In this document: piece after piece, positions 17,697 through 25,950 of the stretch
Position numbering within the stretch: the first letter of the stretch is position 1
Layout of the letters: the number at the start of each line of letters is the position of its first letter
Origin: Cohnella sp. OV330
GTDB taxonomy: Bacteria; Bacillota; Bacilli; Paenibacillales; Paenibacillaceae
Length of the DNA stretch: 64,000 nt
Reading direction: 5' to 3'
Assembly: GCF_900112065.1 (NCBI RefSeq)
Contig: NZ_FOKE01000006.1
Coordinates: 248,001-312,000, forward strand
Made by a program: the position numbers and the translations under genes
Notes under the pieces: model-generated
Told to the model about the DNA's origin: nothing
The model's input: only the letters and a program-made list of their open reading frames with translations
Databases searched by the model: none

Positions 17697-18347
17697 ATGG
17701 CGGCTATTAGACAAGATGCATGGAGCGCGGATGACGATCTGATTTTGGCGGAGATCACGCTACGCCACATACGGGACGGGAGCACGCAGCTCGCCGCGTT
17801 CGAGGAGGTCGGGCAGCGGATCGCGAGGACGGCCGCGGCCTGCGGATTCCGTTGGAACAGCTGCGTTCGTAAGCGCTACGACGATGCGATCAGCATTTCG
17901 AAGCAGCAGCGGCAAAAGCGCAATTATCTCAAAAAGCAAGGCGCCATCGCGCTGACGTCCGATGAACGGCCTTCGGCCGCCGCGGAGGAAGAAGGTGCCG
18001 GCAAGGGCGAGCTGATCAGCTCCGACGCGCTCAGCTTGGAGGCTGTCATCCGTTACTTGAAGCAATGGAAGGGCTCCGTCCAGGATCTCGGCAAACAGGT
18101 AAAGCAGCTGGAAAAGGAATTGAGAGAAAAGGACGAACAGCTGCAAGCGCTCCGGGAGATCAACGATCGTCTGTCGAAGCAGGCCAATGCGGCGCAGACG
18201 GACTACCAAGTCGTCAACGACGATTATAAAGCGTTGATCCGGATCATGGACCGGGCGCGAAGGCTTGCGATCTTGTCCGAGGAGTCGGAAGAAGAAAAAG
18301 CGAGATTCAAGATGGATGCCAACGGCAATCTGGAGCGTATCGAGTAG
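17697..18347 (+). CDS. RsfA/GerR (YlbO) family sporulation transcription factor
   Basis: A 216-residue DNA-binding protein. The N-terminal 85 residues form a Myb/SANT-like domain ([24 protein letters not shown]...[13 protein letters not shown]), the hallmark of RsfA-type prespore and mother-cell regulators. The C-terminal half is coiled coil ([21 protein letters not shown]), probably for oligomerisation. The gene lies two positions before panE and near bshC-mraZ, where Bacillus subtilis has ylbO (gerR), so the GerR branch is favoured. The ATG at 17697 follows GAGGAGGG. Longer in-frame starts at 17583 and 17670 are possible but lack sequence typical of the family. Confidence 0.85.
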   Translation: MAAIRQDAWSADDDLILAEITLRHIRDGSTQLAAFEEVGQRIARTAAACGFRWNSCVRKRYDDAISISKQQRQKRNYLKKQGAIALTSDERPSAAAEEEGAGKGELISSDALSLEAVIRYLKQWKGSVQDLGKQVKQLEKELREKDEQLQALREINDRLSKQANAAQTDYQVVNDDYKALIRIMDRARRLAILSEESEEEKARFKMDANGNLERIE

Positions 18348-18368
18348 TCTTCCGGCGCTTCGCTATTC

Positions 18369-18409
18369 AATGCCGTCCCCCGCCGCGCGCGGCGAGGGAC
18401 GGCATTTTC
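18369..18409 (+). terminator. Terminator of the GerR/RsfA-like gene
   Basis: AATGCCGTCCC pairs with GGGACGGCATT around a GC-rich loop, followed by TTTTCG. Confidence 0.85.
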
Positions 18410-18522
18410 GCGTTCGGCGCCGCAAAGCCGCCGTTGTGCGGGCGGGCGAGACGCGGTATGGTATTTCTTGGACAAGTAGGACGGGACAGATGCAGCGAAT
18501 GCTCAAGCAAAGGAGGATTCAC

Positions 18523-19488
18523 GTGGCGAACATGCAGATCATCGGCGGCGGGGCGATCGGATTGCTGCTCGCGGGCAGGCTGGCGGCGTCGGGCATCCGC
18601 GTTTGCGTGAGGACGAGAACGCGCGCGCAGGCGGAAGCGCTGGCGTCGGGCGGCGTAACGGTGCTGTCCGCGCCGGGATCGGCGGACGTGCGCGCCCAGG
18701 TGGACGCCGCGGCGCTGGACGATGCCGCGGCCGTGCCGGCGGGCGATACGCTGCTCGCCGTCAAGCAGACGGCGCTGACGCCGGATTTTCTGGATCGCCT
18801 GGACGCGGCTATGCCCCCTGGCGCATCGATAACGGCTTTTTGCAACGGCATCGGCCATACCGACCTGCTGGCGGCTCGCTTGCCCGGCAGGCGCCTATAT
18901 GCGGCCGTGACGACGGAGGCGTCGCTTCGGATCGACGCGACGACCGTGCGCCATACCGGCATAGGCGAGATTCGGCTCGGCCGCGCGCCTTTGTTCGAGC
19001 GAAGCGGCACAGCTTTTGCGGCAGGCGAGGAGAGCGAGGCGGCGACGGTGGCGACGATGCTGAAACAGGCAGGATTTTCCGCGACGCTGTCGAATGATAT
19101 GGCGGAGAGAATGCTGCGGAAACTGCTGAGCAATGCAGTCGTCAATCCGCTGACCGCGCTGCTTCGGGTACCGAACGGGGCGTTGGTCCGAACGCCGGAG
19201 CGAACGGCGCTTATGCGATCGCTGTTCGACGAGACGTTGACCGTGCTGGAAGCCTGCGGGCTGCCGAGGGACGCACGCTTGTGGGACGAGCTGCTCGAGC
19301 TGTGCGCGCGAACGGCAGCCAATCGTTCGTCGATGCTGCAGGACGTGCTGGCGAACCGGCCCACGGAGATCGGAGCGATCAACGGCGCCGTCGTGAGGCT
19401 CGCCGCGCGGCATGGGGCGAACGCTCCTTATAACGAGTCGCTCGTCGCGCTAGTGTCCGCGATGCGGGGCGACGACAAAGAAGGGTGA
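18523..19488 (+). CDS. panE: 2-dehydropantoate 2-reductase (ketopantoate reductase)
   Basis: NADPH-dependent reduction of ketopantoate to pantoate in pantothenate/CoA synthesis. The 321 residues start with the Rossmann motif GGGAIGLLLAGRL and include the family blocks LLAVKQT, CNGIGH and the catalytic lysine region (ERMLRKLLSNAVVNPLTALL). I chose the GTG at 18523, six bases after AAAGGAGG; an ATG at 18532 is the alternative. It corresponds to Bacillus ylbQ and is followed after 10 bp by the DUF3397 gene, probably in one operon. Confidence 0.93.
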   Translation: MANMQIIGGGAIGLLLAGRLAASGIRVCVRTRTRAQAEALASGGVTVLSAPGSADVRAQVDAAALDDAAAVPAGDTLLAVKQTALTPDFLDRLDAAMPPGASITAFCNGIGHTDLLAARLPGRRLYAAVTTEASLRIDATTVRHTGIGEIRLGRAPLFERSGTAFAAGEESEAATVATMLKQAGFSATLSNDMAERMLRKLLSNAVVNPLTALLRVPNGALVRTPERTALMRSLFDETLTVLEACGLPRDARLWDELLELCARTAANRSSMLQDVLANRPTEIGAINGAVVRLAARHGANAPYNESLVALVSAMRGDDKEG

Positions 19489-19498
19489 GTGAACGCGC

Positions 19499-19894
19499 TT
19501 GTGGAATGCGCTAGTATCCGCTTACGCCGTATTGGCCATCGGCTCCGTCATTCCGTTCGCCGCCGTCTACGGCATCTCGAATATGCAGACGGGCGACAAG
19601 AAGCGCGCGATGGGGCTCGCGATGGACATGACGACGATTTTTCTCGTCGGCATCGTGAGCGTGCTGCTCAATCGGGCGTTCGGCATACATATGGGTTTTT
19701 ATATGATTCTTCTATTCATGCTGCTTGGCGCGGGATTGATCGGCAACGCGCAATACCGGCTGCGCGGCAAGGTGGACGGCCTCAAGCTTTTCCGAGCGAT
19801 TTGGCGGCTGTCTTTTTTCGGACTGGCGGTATTGTACGTGCTGCTCATGCTGATTGAGATCGTGCGGTTCCTCGCCGGCGGGGAGTGGGAATAA
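19499..19894 (+). CDS. DUF3397 membrane protein
   Basis: A 131-residue protein with four predicted membrane helices and a short acidic end, matching the DUF3397 family that often lies between panE and bshC in Bacillales. The start is a TTG, with AGAAGGGTGA about 10 bp upstream overlapping the end of panE. The function is unknown. A bidirectional terminator follows. Confidence 0.8.
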   Translation: MWNALVSAYAVLAIGSVIPFAAVYGISNMQTGDKKRAMGLAMDMTTIFLVGIVSVLLNRAFGIHMGFYMILLFMLLGAGLIGNAQYRLRGKVDGLKLFRAIWRLSFFGLAVLYVLLMLIEIVRFLAGGEWE

Positions 19895-19907
19895 CCGCGC
19901 AGACGAA

Positions 19908-19943
19908 AGACCCGCCGCCTCGCCGAAGCGAGGGGCGGGTCTG
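19908..19943. terminator. Bidirectional terminator between DUF3397 and TspO-like genes
   Basis: AGACCCGCCGCCTCGC pairs with GCGAGGGGCGGGTCT (one bulge). On the minus strand it is followed by TTTCGTCT. Confidence 0.8.
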
Positions 19944-19973
19944 CCATCGTGAAGCCGCATTCGCGCGGCGACG

Positions 19974-20744
19974 TCACATTCTCCGGGTTTTCAGGCCCGC
20001 GATGCCGCGAAACTTGAGCAGGGCGGCCGCGATCGCGATGCCGGCGGCCGTCCAGGCGGCGACGGCGACCAGCTGCGAGGCCGATTGCTGCTTCACGCCG
20101 ATCGCGATAAGCGCCCAGGCGACCGTCAAGGGGAACCAAGGATCTCTGTCTTTAAACGCGGCGACGGCGGACAGCGCGGCCGCGACGACGAACAGGGCCA
20201 CGGCCCACGTCCGGTCCGGCACGCCCCAGCCGTCCCAGCCGCCGGCCCGGAGCGCGACCGAGATATTGACGATCGTCGCCACCGTTACCCAGCCCAGATA
20301 AATCGAAAAGGGCAGCGCGATCAAAAAGAAACCGGCCCGGTCGCCTTTCACGCGTGCGGCGGGGCGGGACGAGATATACAAGCCGATCAATGTCAGCAGC
20401 AGGCCGCATATGACGAACGCGGACGCCGTATAGCGCTCCGAGTGCCATACGAAGAGCCAGCAGACGTTGAACAGGCAGCTCGCGAAAAACCATGGCGACG
20501 TCGCCCTCATCGTCTCGTCGTGGCGGCGGCTTGGCAAAAAGGCGGCGACGACGTAGCCGAGCGCAAGCAAATAAATGACGCTCCAGATCGAAAAGGCATA
20601 GCCGGCGGGGGTGACGAGCGTCGGCACCTTGTCCGATATTTCACCCGACGATCTGCCGAAAAGACCGCCGGTTGCGGCGGCCGCGTTGACCGCGACGACG
20701 CCGAGCCATCCGGCCGCGTTCAGAAAGCGCCAATGCAAGGGCAT
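19974..20744 (-). CDS. TspO/MBR-related tryptophan-rich membrane protein
   Basis: A 256-residue membrane protein with seven or eight hydrophobic segments. It includes LVTPAGYAFSIWSVIYLLALGY and WDGWGVPDRTWAVALF, features of the extended tryptophan-rich sensory protein group related to TspO/MBR. TspO proteins bind tetrapyrroles, but no ligand can be assigned here. The start has GAAGGAGGA upstream. It diverges from bshC, and its 3' end shares a terminator with the DUF3397 gene. Confidence 0.82.
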   Translation of the reverse strand: MPLHWRFLNAAGWLGVVAVNAAAATGGLFGRSSGEISDKVPTLVTPAGYAFSIWSVIYLLALGYVVAAFLPSRRHDETMRATSPWFFASCLFNVCWLFVWHSERYTASAFVICGLLLTLIGLYISSRPAARVKGDRAGFFLIALPFSIYLGWVTVATIVNISVALRAGGWDGWGVPDRTWAVALFVVAAALSAVAAFKDRDPWFPLTVAWALIAIGVKQQSASQLVAVAAWTAAGIAIAAALLKFRGIAGLKTRRM

Positions 20745-20764
20745 AGGGATTCCTCCTTCTTTCT

Positions 20765-20794
20765 TTGACGATATCCGGCCGCTTCATGTACAAT
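20765..20794 (+). promoter_or_regulatory. SigA promoter of bshC-ahcY
   Basis: TTGACG (20765-20770), an 18-bp spacer and TACAAT (20789-20794), about 37 bp before the bshC start. Confidence 0.85.
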
Positions 20795-20830
20795 CGAGAA
20801 TGACACCATTCGGACGGGAGGATGTCCGGG

Positions 20831-22510
20831 ATGAATACGACTCCCTTTAATGACGGGACGGCGCAGTCTCTCTCCGAAGCGTATAGGCGCGGCGACGACC
20901 AGGTCGCGGCGCTCTTCGGAAGCGCCCACTGCAAGGATATAGAAGCTTGGAGCAAGCGGGCCGCGCGGCTCGATCAAGGCGCGGGCGGCCGCGTCGACAG
21001 AAGGCGGCTCGGCGAGGCGCTGCTGGATTACCAGCGCCGGCTGAGCCCGGGCCCGCTCGCCCTGCGGCACATCGAAGCGCTCGCGGGCGAAGGCGCGCTC
21101 GCCGTCGTCGGCGGCCAGCAAGCGGGGCTGTTCGGCGGTCCGCTCCTGATCGCCTACAAGGCGCTGACCGTCATTCAGGCCGCGAAGCACGCGTCGCGAA
21201 GGCTGAGCAGGACGGTCGTGCCTGTATTCTGGATCGCCGGCGAGGACCATGATTTCGAAGAAGCCAATCATTTATACGTTTCCCCGGGCGAGGGCGAACC
21301 GCGCAAGGTCAAGCTGGGCCGGCCGGAAGGGCCCCGCCATGCCGTGAGCAGAACGCCGCTCTCCGCGGTCGATTGGGAGGTCGCGCTGACCGAGTTGGCG
21401 CTGACGCTCCCTGATACCGAATTTAAACCGAATCTGCTGCGTCAAATCAGGATGCATGCCAGCGACGCGCCTACGCTGACGCTGGCGTTCGCCCGCCTGC
21501 TCTCCGAGTGGTTCGCGGACGACGGCCTGGTCCTGATGGACGCGGACGATCCCGCGATCCGCCGGCTCGAAGGCGGCCTGTTCGGAGAACTCGTCGCGGG
21601 CAGCGAGCGCCTGAGCGACGCGCTCGCCGCGGGCGAGGAGGCCGTCAAGCGGCTCGGTTACCCGATCCAGGCGGAGTCCGCGCCGGACGGCGCCAACCTG
21701 TTCGTGCACGCCGAGCAGGGCCGCATGCTGCTCTTCAGGCAAGGCGACCGCTTTGAGGACCGCAAGGGCGGACTCGCATACGACAGGAACGAGCTGCTGC
21801 GGATGGCCGCCGAGCGTCCCGAGCAGCTGAGCAACAACGCGCTCTCGCGACCGCTCATGCAGGACTACTTGCTCCCCGTGCTCGCCACCGTGCTCGGTCC
21901 TTCCGAGATCGCCTATTGGGCGTCGCTCGGACCGGCCTTCGCGGCGTTCGGGCTGGAGATGCCCGTCATCGTGCCGCGGCAGTCTTTTACTTATTTGGAG
22001 CCGCAGGTAGAGAAGCTGCTGACCAAGTACGGCGTCACTGCGGCGCAAATCGCCGCGGACGGCGAGCGTCTGAAGCGGGACTGGCTCGCCGCGCAGGATA
22101 CTTGGGACATCGGCGGCCGGTTCGCCGACGTCAAATCGCGGTTCGGCGAGCTGTACGCGCCGGTGCTCGAGACGGTGTCCCAGGTGGACAAGGGACTCGT
22201 CAAGCTGGGCGAGAGCAACCTGGAGCTCATTCTCGAGCAGATCGCTTACCTCGAGCAGCGCACGACCGGCGCGCTGGCGGGGCGGCACGAATCTTCGCTG
22301 CGCCAGTGGGACCGGATGCTGCATTCGCTGCGTCCGCTCGAGCAGCCGCAAGAACGCGTGTACGGCATCGTCCATTTTATTAACCGCTACGGCATGGGCT
22401 GGCTCTCCGCTCTCCGTTGCATTCCGTTCGACGTCACGGGCGGCCATCGCTTGATGGCCCAAAAGCAGGCCGAGCCCGGCGGCCGACATCAGGAGGTTTG
22501 TTGTTCATGA
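20831..22510 (+). CDS. bshC: Bacillithiol synthase, cysteine-adding enzyme BshC
   Basis: Last step of bacillithiol synthesis: addition of cysteine to GlcN-malate. The 559 residues include VVGGQQAGLFGGPLLIAYKALT, VFWIAGEDHDFEEANH and a C-terminal QERVYGIVHFINRYG, all characteristic of BshC. I chose the ATG at 20831 with GGGAGG 10 bp upstream; the ATG at 20822 is too close to that site. In Bacillus (yllA) it lies directly before mraZ, whereas here the SAH hydrolase gene is inserted and overlaps it by ATGA. Confidence 0.93.
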   Translation: MNTTPFNDGTAQSLSEAYRRGDDQVAALFGSAHCKDIEAWSKRAARLDQGAGGRVDRRRLGEALLDYQRRLSPGPLALRHIEALAGEGALAVVGGQQAGLFGGPLLIAYKALTVIQAAKHASRRLSRTVVPVFWIAGEDHDFEEANHLYVSPGEGEPRKVKLGRPEGPRHAVSRTPLSAVDWEVALTELALTLPDTEFKPNLLRQIRMHASDAPTLTLAFARLLSEWFADDGLVLMDADDPAIRRLEGGLFGELVAGSERLSDALAAGEEAVKRLGYPIQAESAPDGANLFVHAEQGRMLLFRQGDRFEDRKGGLAYDRNELLRMAAERPEQLSNNALSRPLMQDYLLPVLATVLGPSEIAYWASLGPAFAAFGLEMPVIVPRQSFTYLEPQVEKLLTKYGVTAAQIAADGERLKRDWLAAQDTWDIGGRFADVKSRFGELYAPVLETVSQVDKGLVKLGESNLELILEQIAYLEQRTTGALAGRHESSLRQWDRMLHSLRPLEQPQERVYGIVHFINRYGMGWLSALRCIPFDVTGGHRLMAQKQAEPGGRHQEVCCS

Positions 22511-23772
22511 AAACGACGTTGTCCAGCATTATCCGCGATCCGTCGCTCGCCCCGGAAGGCAAGCTCAAGATCGATTGGGTCGAAGCCCATATGCCGGTGC
22601 TGAACCGGATTCGCGAGCAATTCGCCAAGGATCTTCCGTTTAAAGGGCTGAAGGTCGCCATTTCGCTCCACCTCGAAGCGAAGACCGCTTATCTGGCGAA
22701 GGTCGTCCAGGCTGGCGGCGCCGAGGTGGCGATCACCGGCAGCAATCCGCTCTCCACGCAGGACGACGTGTGCGCCGCGCTGGCCGAAGACGGCATCGCC
22801 GTGTTCGCCAAGTACAACCCGTCTTCCGAAGAGTATCACAGCCTGCTCGAGCGGACGCTCGAGACGAAGCCGGATCTCATTATCGACGACGGCGGGGACC
22901 TGGTCACGATGCTGCACACGACGCGCCGCGATCTGCTGCCTGGCATCCGCGGCGGCGCCGAAGAGACGACGACTGGCATCCTGCGCCTGAAGGCGATGGA
23001 AAAAGACGGCTCCCTGCAATTCCCGATGGTGGCCGTTAACGACGCCTTCTGCAAATACTTGTTCGACAACCGCTACGGCACCGGTCAATCGGTATGGGAC
23101 GGCATCAACCGTACGACCAATCTGGTCGTCGCGGGCAAGACCGTCGTCGTCAACGGTTACGGCTGGTGCGGCAAAGGCGTGGCGCTCCGCGCGAAGGGAC
23201 TCGGCGCGAACGTCGTCGTCACCGAAGTGGACGCGATCAAGGCGGTCGAAGCTTACATGGACGGGTTCACGGTGCTGTCGATGGAGGAAGCGGCCAAGGT
23301 CGGCGAGTTTTTCGTCACCGTCACGGGCAACAAAGACGTCATCACAGGCGCGCATATCGCGCATATGAAGGACGGAGCGATCCTGTCCAACGCGGGCCAC
23401 TTCGACGTCGAGGTAAACCTGGTCGAGCTCGAGGCGATGTCGGTGTCCAAGCGCACCGTGCGCCGCAACATCGAGGAATATCGCCTGAAGGACGGCCGCA
23501 AGATTTACGTGCTCGCCGAAGGGCGTCTCGTGAACCTGGCGGCCGGGGACGGTCACCCTGCGGAGATCATGGACATGACGTTCGCGCTGCAGGCGCTCTC
23601 CCTTCGTTACGTCAACGAGAATTACGAGTCGATCGGCAAGCAGGTCGTCAAGGTGCCTTACGCGCTGGACGAGCAAGTGGCGAGAGCGAAGCTGGAGTCG
23701 CTGGGCATCGCCATCGACACGCTGAGCGAAGAGCAAAAATCGTACCTGGACAGCTGGGCCGGGCACGAATAA
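22507..23772 (+). CDS. ahcY: S-adenosylhomocysteine hydrolase
   Basis: Reversibly cleaves S-adenosylhomocysteine to adenosine and homocysteine, using a bound NAD. The 421 residues show LHLEAKTAYLAKVVQAGGA, the NAD-binding VNGYGWCGKGVALRAKGLGA (around 215-235), GHFDVEV and the C-terminal NLAAGDGHPAEIMDMTFALQ. The length fits the shorter class without the 40-residue insert of proteobacterial enzymes. The start codon overlaps the bshC stop (ATGA), so it is translationally coupled. Bacillus subtilis uses MtnN and LuxS instead, so this gene marks a different methyl-cycle route. Confidence 0.94.
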   Translation: MKTTLSSIIRDPSLAPEGKLKIDWVEAHMPVLNRIREQFAKDLPFKGLKVAISLHLEAKTAYLAKVVQAGGAEVAITGSNPLSTQDDVCAALAEDGIAVFAKYNPSSEEYHSLLERTLETKPDLIIDDGGDLVTMLHTTRRDLLPGIRGGAEETTTGILRLKAMEKDGSLQFPMVAVNDAFCKYLFDNRYGTGQSVWDGINRTTNLVVAGKTVVVNGYGWCGKGVALRAKGLGANVVVTEVDAIKAVEAYMDGFTVLSMEEAAKVGEFFVTVTGNKDVITGAHIAHMKDGAILSNAGHFDVEVNLVELEAMSVSKRTVRRNIEEYRLKDGRKIYVLAEGRLVNLAAGDGHPAEIMDMTFALQALSLRYVNENYESIGKQVVKVPYALDEQVARAKLESLGIAIDTLSEEQKSYLDSWAGHE

Positions 23773-23806
23773 TGACGATTTTTTAATATCCTAAAATATT
23801 TTGAGG

Positions 23807-23841
23807 AAATCCTGCTTTTAAAGCAGGATTTCTTTTTTTTT
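23807..23841 (+). terminator. Terminator of bshC-ahcY
   Basis: GAAATCCTGCTT pairs with AAGCAGGATTTC, followed by nine T. Confidence 0.95.
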
Positions 23842-23858
23842 GCGCGAATAGTCATCAT

Positions 23859-23884
23859 AAGTGGTTTAAAGTGGGGCCAAGTGG
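23859..23884 (+). promoter_or_regulatory. MraZ-binding box array upstream of mraZ
   Basis: Three perfect AAGTGG repeats begin at 23859, 23869 and 23879, exactly 10 bp apart, with a degenerate fourth (ATATGG region) at about 23889. This is the known organisation of MraZ operators and implies autoregulation of the cluster. Confidence 0.85.
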
Positions 23885-23912
23885 TGGAATATGGAGGGGG
23901 TGTGCAGCGGTC

Positions 23913-24350
23913 ATGTTTTTAGGGGAATATCAGCATTCGATCGACGACAAAGGCCGAATCATTATTCCCGCTAAATTCCGCGACGCGCTGGGCACCGACT
24001 TTATCGTCACCCGCGGACTCGACAGCTGCTTGTTCGTTTATCCCCGCGAAGAGTGGGCGCAGCTGGAACAGCGGATTCGCGCGCTGCCGTCCATGGCGGC
24101 CAATGCGAGAGCTTTTTCCCGGCTGCTGTTCTCCGGCGCTTCCGAGGGCGAATGGGACAAGCAGGGAAGGGTCAACCTTCCGAACCACTTGCGAGACTAT
24201 GCCAAGCTGGACAAGGAATGCACGATTATCGGCGTATCCACGAGAGTGGAGATTTGGGACAAGGCGACTTGGGAAGCCTACAGTCATGCCTCCGAGGAAT
24301 CGTTTAACGAGATCGCGGAGAAGCTGGTCGATTTCGATTTTCATTTCTGA
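23913..24350 (+). CDS. mraZ: Transcriptional regulator MraZ
   Basis: AbrB-fold DNA-binding protein that opens the division and cell-wall cluster and regulates it. The 145 residues contain two SpoVT/AbrB-like halves: MFLGEYQHSIDDKGRIIIPAKFR and ASEGEWDKQGRVNLPNHLRDYA. GGAGGGGG lies 12 bp upstream of the ATG. The AAGTGG direct repeats just before it are its probable own operator. Confidence 0.96.
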   Translation: MFLGEYQHSIDDKGRIIIPAKFRDALGTDFIVTRGLDSCLFVYPREEWAQLEQRIRALPSMAANARAFSRLLFSGASEGEWDKQGRVNLPNHLRDYAKLDKECTIIGVSTRVEIWDKATWEAYSHASEESFNEIAEKLVDFDFHF

Positions 24351-24456
24351 TCGCAGAGGACGTCGTCGCGCAGCCACGGATCGCGTTTACACATCACCAC
24401 TACATAGACAGATGCAACCGACAGCATGACCGCGAGGGTTGCCGGGAGGCCATACT

Positions 24457-25431
24457 TTGTTCCACCACATCACCGTGCTCAAAGAAGAAGCGGTAGAAGG
24501 TCTGAATATCCGCGAAGACGGCATCTACGTCGATTGCACCTTGGGAGGCGCAGGACACAGCGAGTTGATCGCTTCGCGTCTCGCCCCTGGAGGCAGGCTC
24601 ATCGGTCTGGATCAGGACGACACTGCGCTCGCCCATGCGCGGGAGCGACTGGCGCCGTACGGCGACATCGTGACGCTGGTGAAAAGCAACTTCCGGCATC
24701 TCGCGGACGCGCTGCGGCAAGCGGGCGTACCGGAAAAGGACGGCGTGCCGCAAGTAGACGGCATCCTGTTCGATCTGGGCGTATCGAGCCCGCAGCTGGA
24801 CGAAGCCGATAGAGGCTTCAGCTACAATCATGACGCGGAGCTCGACATGCGCATGGACCGCGGGCAGCCGCTCACCGCACGTGAGATCGTGAACGAGTGG
24901 GACGAGCGGGAGCTGTCGCGTATCCTGCGCGACTATGGCGAGGAGAAGTTCGCGCGCAAAATCGCCCGCCATTTGGTGGAAACGAGGGCCAAGACGCCCA
25001 TCGAGACGACCGCGCAGCTCGCCGAGCTTGTGAAAACGGCGATTCCCGCCGCCGCAAGACGTACGGGAGGCCATCCGGCAAAGCGGGCTTTTCAGGCGAT
25101 TCGCATCGCAGTCAATGACGAGCTGGAGGCATTCCGCGACGCGCTGGAGCAGGCGATCGATTGCGCCGCCCCGGGCGGACGCATCGCCGTCATTACTTTT
25201 CATTCGTTAGAGGACCGTATTTGCAAAGAGACGTTCGTCAAGGAAGTGCCGGCCAACATCAGCCCGCCGGGATTCCCGGTGACGGTCTGGGGCGAAGGAA
25301 GGCTGAAGCTCACGCCTCGCAAGGCGATCGTGCCTTCCGACGCGGAGCTCGAGCTGAACAACCGGGCGCGCTCGGCCAAGCTGAGAATCGCCGAAAAGCT
25401 GGATCCGGACGCAGCGAGAGAACCGGGTTGA
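24457..25431 (+). CDS. rsmH: 16S rRNA (cytosine1402-N4)-methyltransferase RsmH
   Basis: SAM-dependent methylation of C1402 in 16S rRNA. The 324 residues show [29 protein letters not shown] (SAM binding), [15 protein letters not shown] and [11 protein letters not shown]. The start is a TTG with GGGAGG 8 bp upstream. A longer TTG start at 24439 would place the ribosome-binding site inside the coding region. Second gene of the cluster, as in other Bacillales (mraW). Confidence 0.96.
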   Translation: MFHHITVLKEEAVEGLNIREDGIYVDCTLGGAGHSELIASRLAPGGRLIGLDQDDTALAHARERLAPYGDIVTLVKSNFRHLADALRQAGVPEKDGVPQVDGILFDLGVSSPQLDEADRGFSYNHDAELDMRMDRGQPLTAREIVNEWDERELSRILRDYGEEKFARKIARHLVETRAKTPIETTAQLAELVKTAIPAAARRTGGHPAKRAFQAIRIAVNDELEAFRDALEQAIDCAAPGGRIAVITFHSLEDRICKETFVKEVPANISPPGFPVTVWGEGRLKLTPRKAIVPSDAELELNNRARSAKLRIAEKLDPDAAREPG

Positions 25432-25518
25432 AGATCCGCATCAGGTCCTTGAACGATCGAATGCCGCAATTCAAATAGACAAGCTTGAGACATCCAAGCG
25501 CGGGGGGGAGCGAGGAAC

Positions 25519-25905
25519 ATGCGATACTATGGCAATTTGGCGGTTCGCGAGGAGCGTCAGCCGGAGCAAAAAAAACAGCAGCGCGCCGCGTCGCCGCAGA
25601 CGGCGTCCCAGGTTCGCCGCAAAAGCATACCGGTGGGGGAGAAACTGTTGTATCTGCTCACCGTTTTCGTCTGCGTCGCCGTAGCGGGATTGATCCTGTA
25701 CCGCAACGCGGGGTTGTACGAGATGAACCGCAACATTCAGAAGATTACGAGCGAGTACGAGACGAGCGCCGATCAATCGAAGGAGCTGCAGCGCGAAGTG
25801 GACAAGCTGCGGGATCCTGCGAGAATCGAAAAACTTGCAAAAGAAAACGGTTTTGTCGAGCCTAGCGGCCAACAACCGATCACGCTGTCCGGTAAGGGAG
25901 ACTAA
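25519..25905 (+). CDS. ftsL: Cell division protein FtsL
   Basis: Bitopic divisome protein that works with DivIC and DivIB and controls septal peptidoglycan synthesis. The 128 residues consist of a basic cytoplasmic part, one membrane helix (LLYLLTVFVCVAVAGLILY, about 45-63) and a short extracytoplasmic coiled coil (MNRNIQKITSEYETSADQSK). Assignment rests on this topology and on the rsmH-ftsL-pbpB order. The start follows GGGGGAGCGAGGAA. Confidence 0.92.
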   Translation: MRYYGNLAVREERQPEQKKQQRAASPQTASQVRRKSIPVGEKLLYLLTVFVCVAVAGLILYRNAGLYEMNRNIQKITSEYETSADQSKELQREVDKLRDPARIEKLAKENGFVEPSGQQPITLSGKGD

Positions 25906-25950
25906 CGGAAACGAGGGCGTTCGCCCGAGATTGAACGGAAGGTGAGGGGC

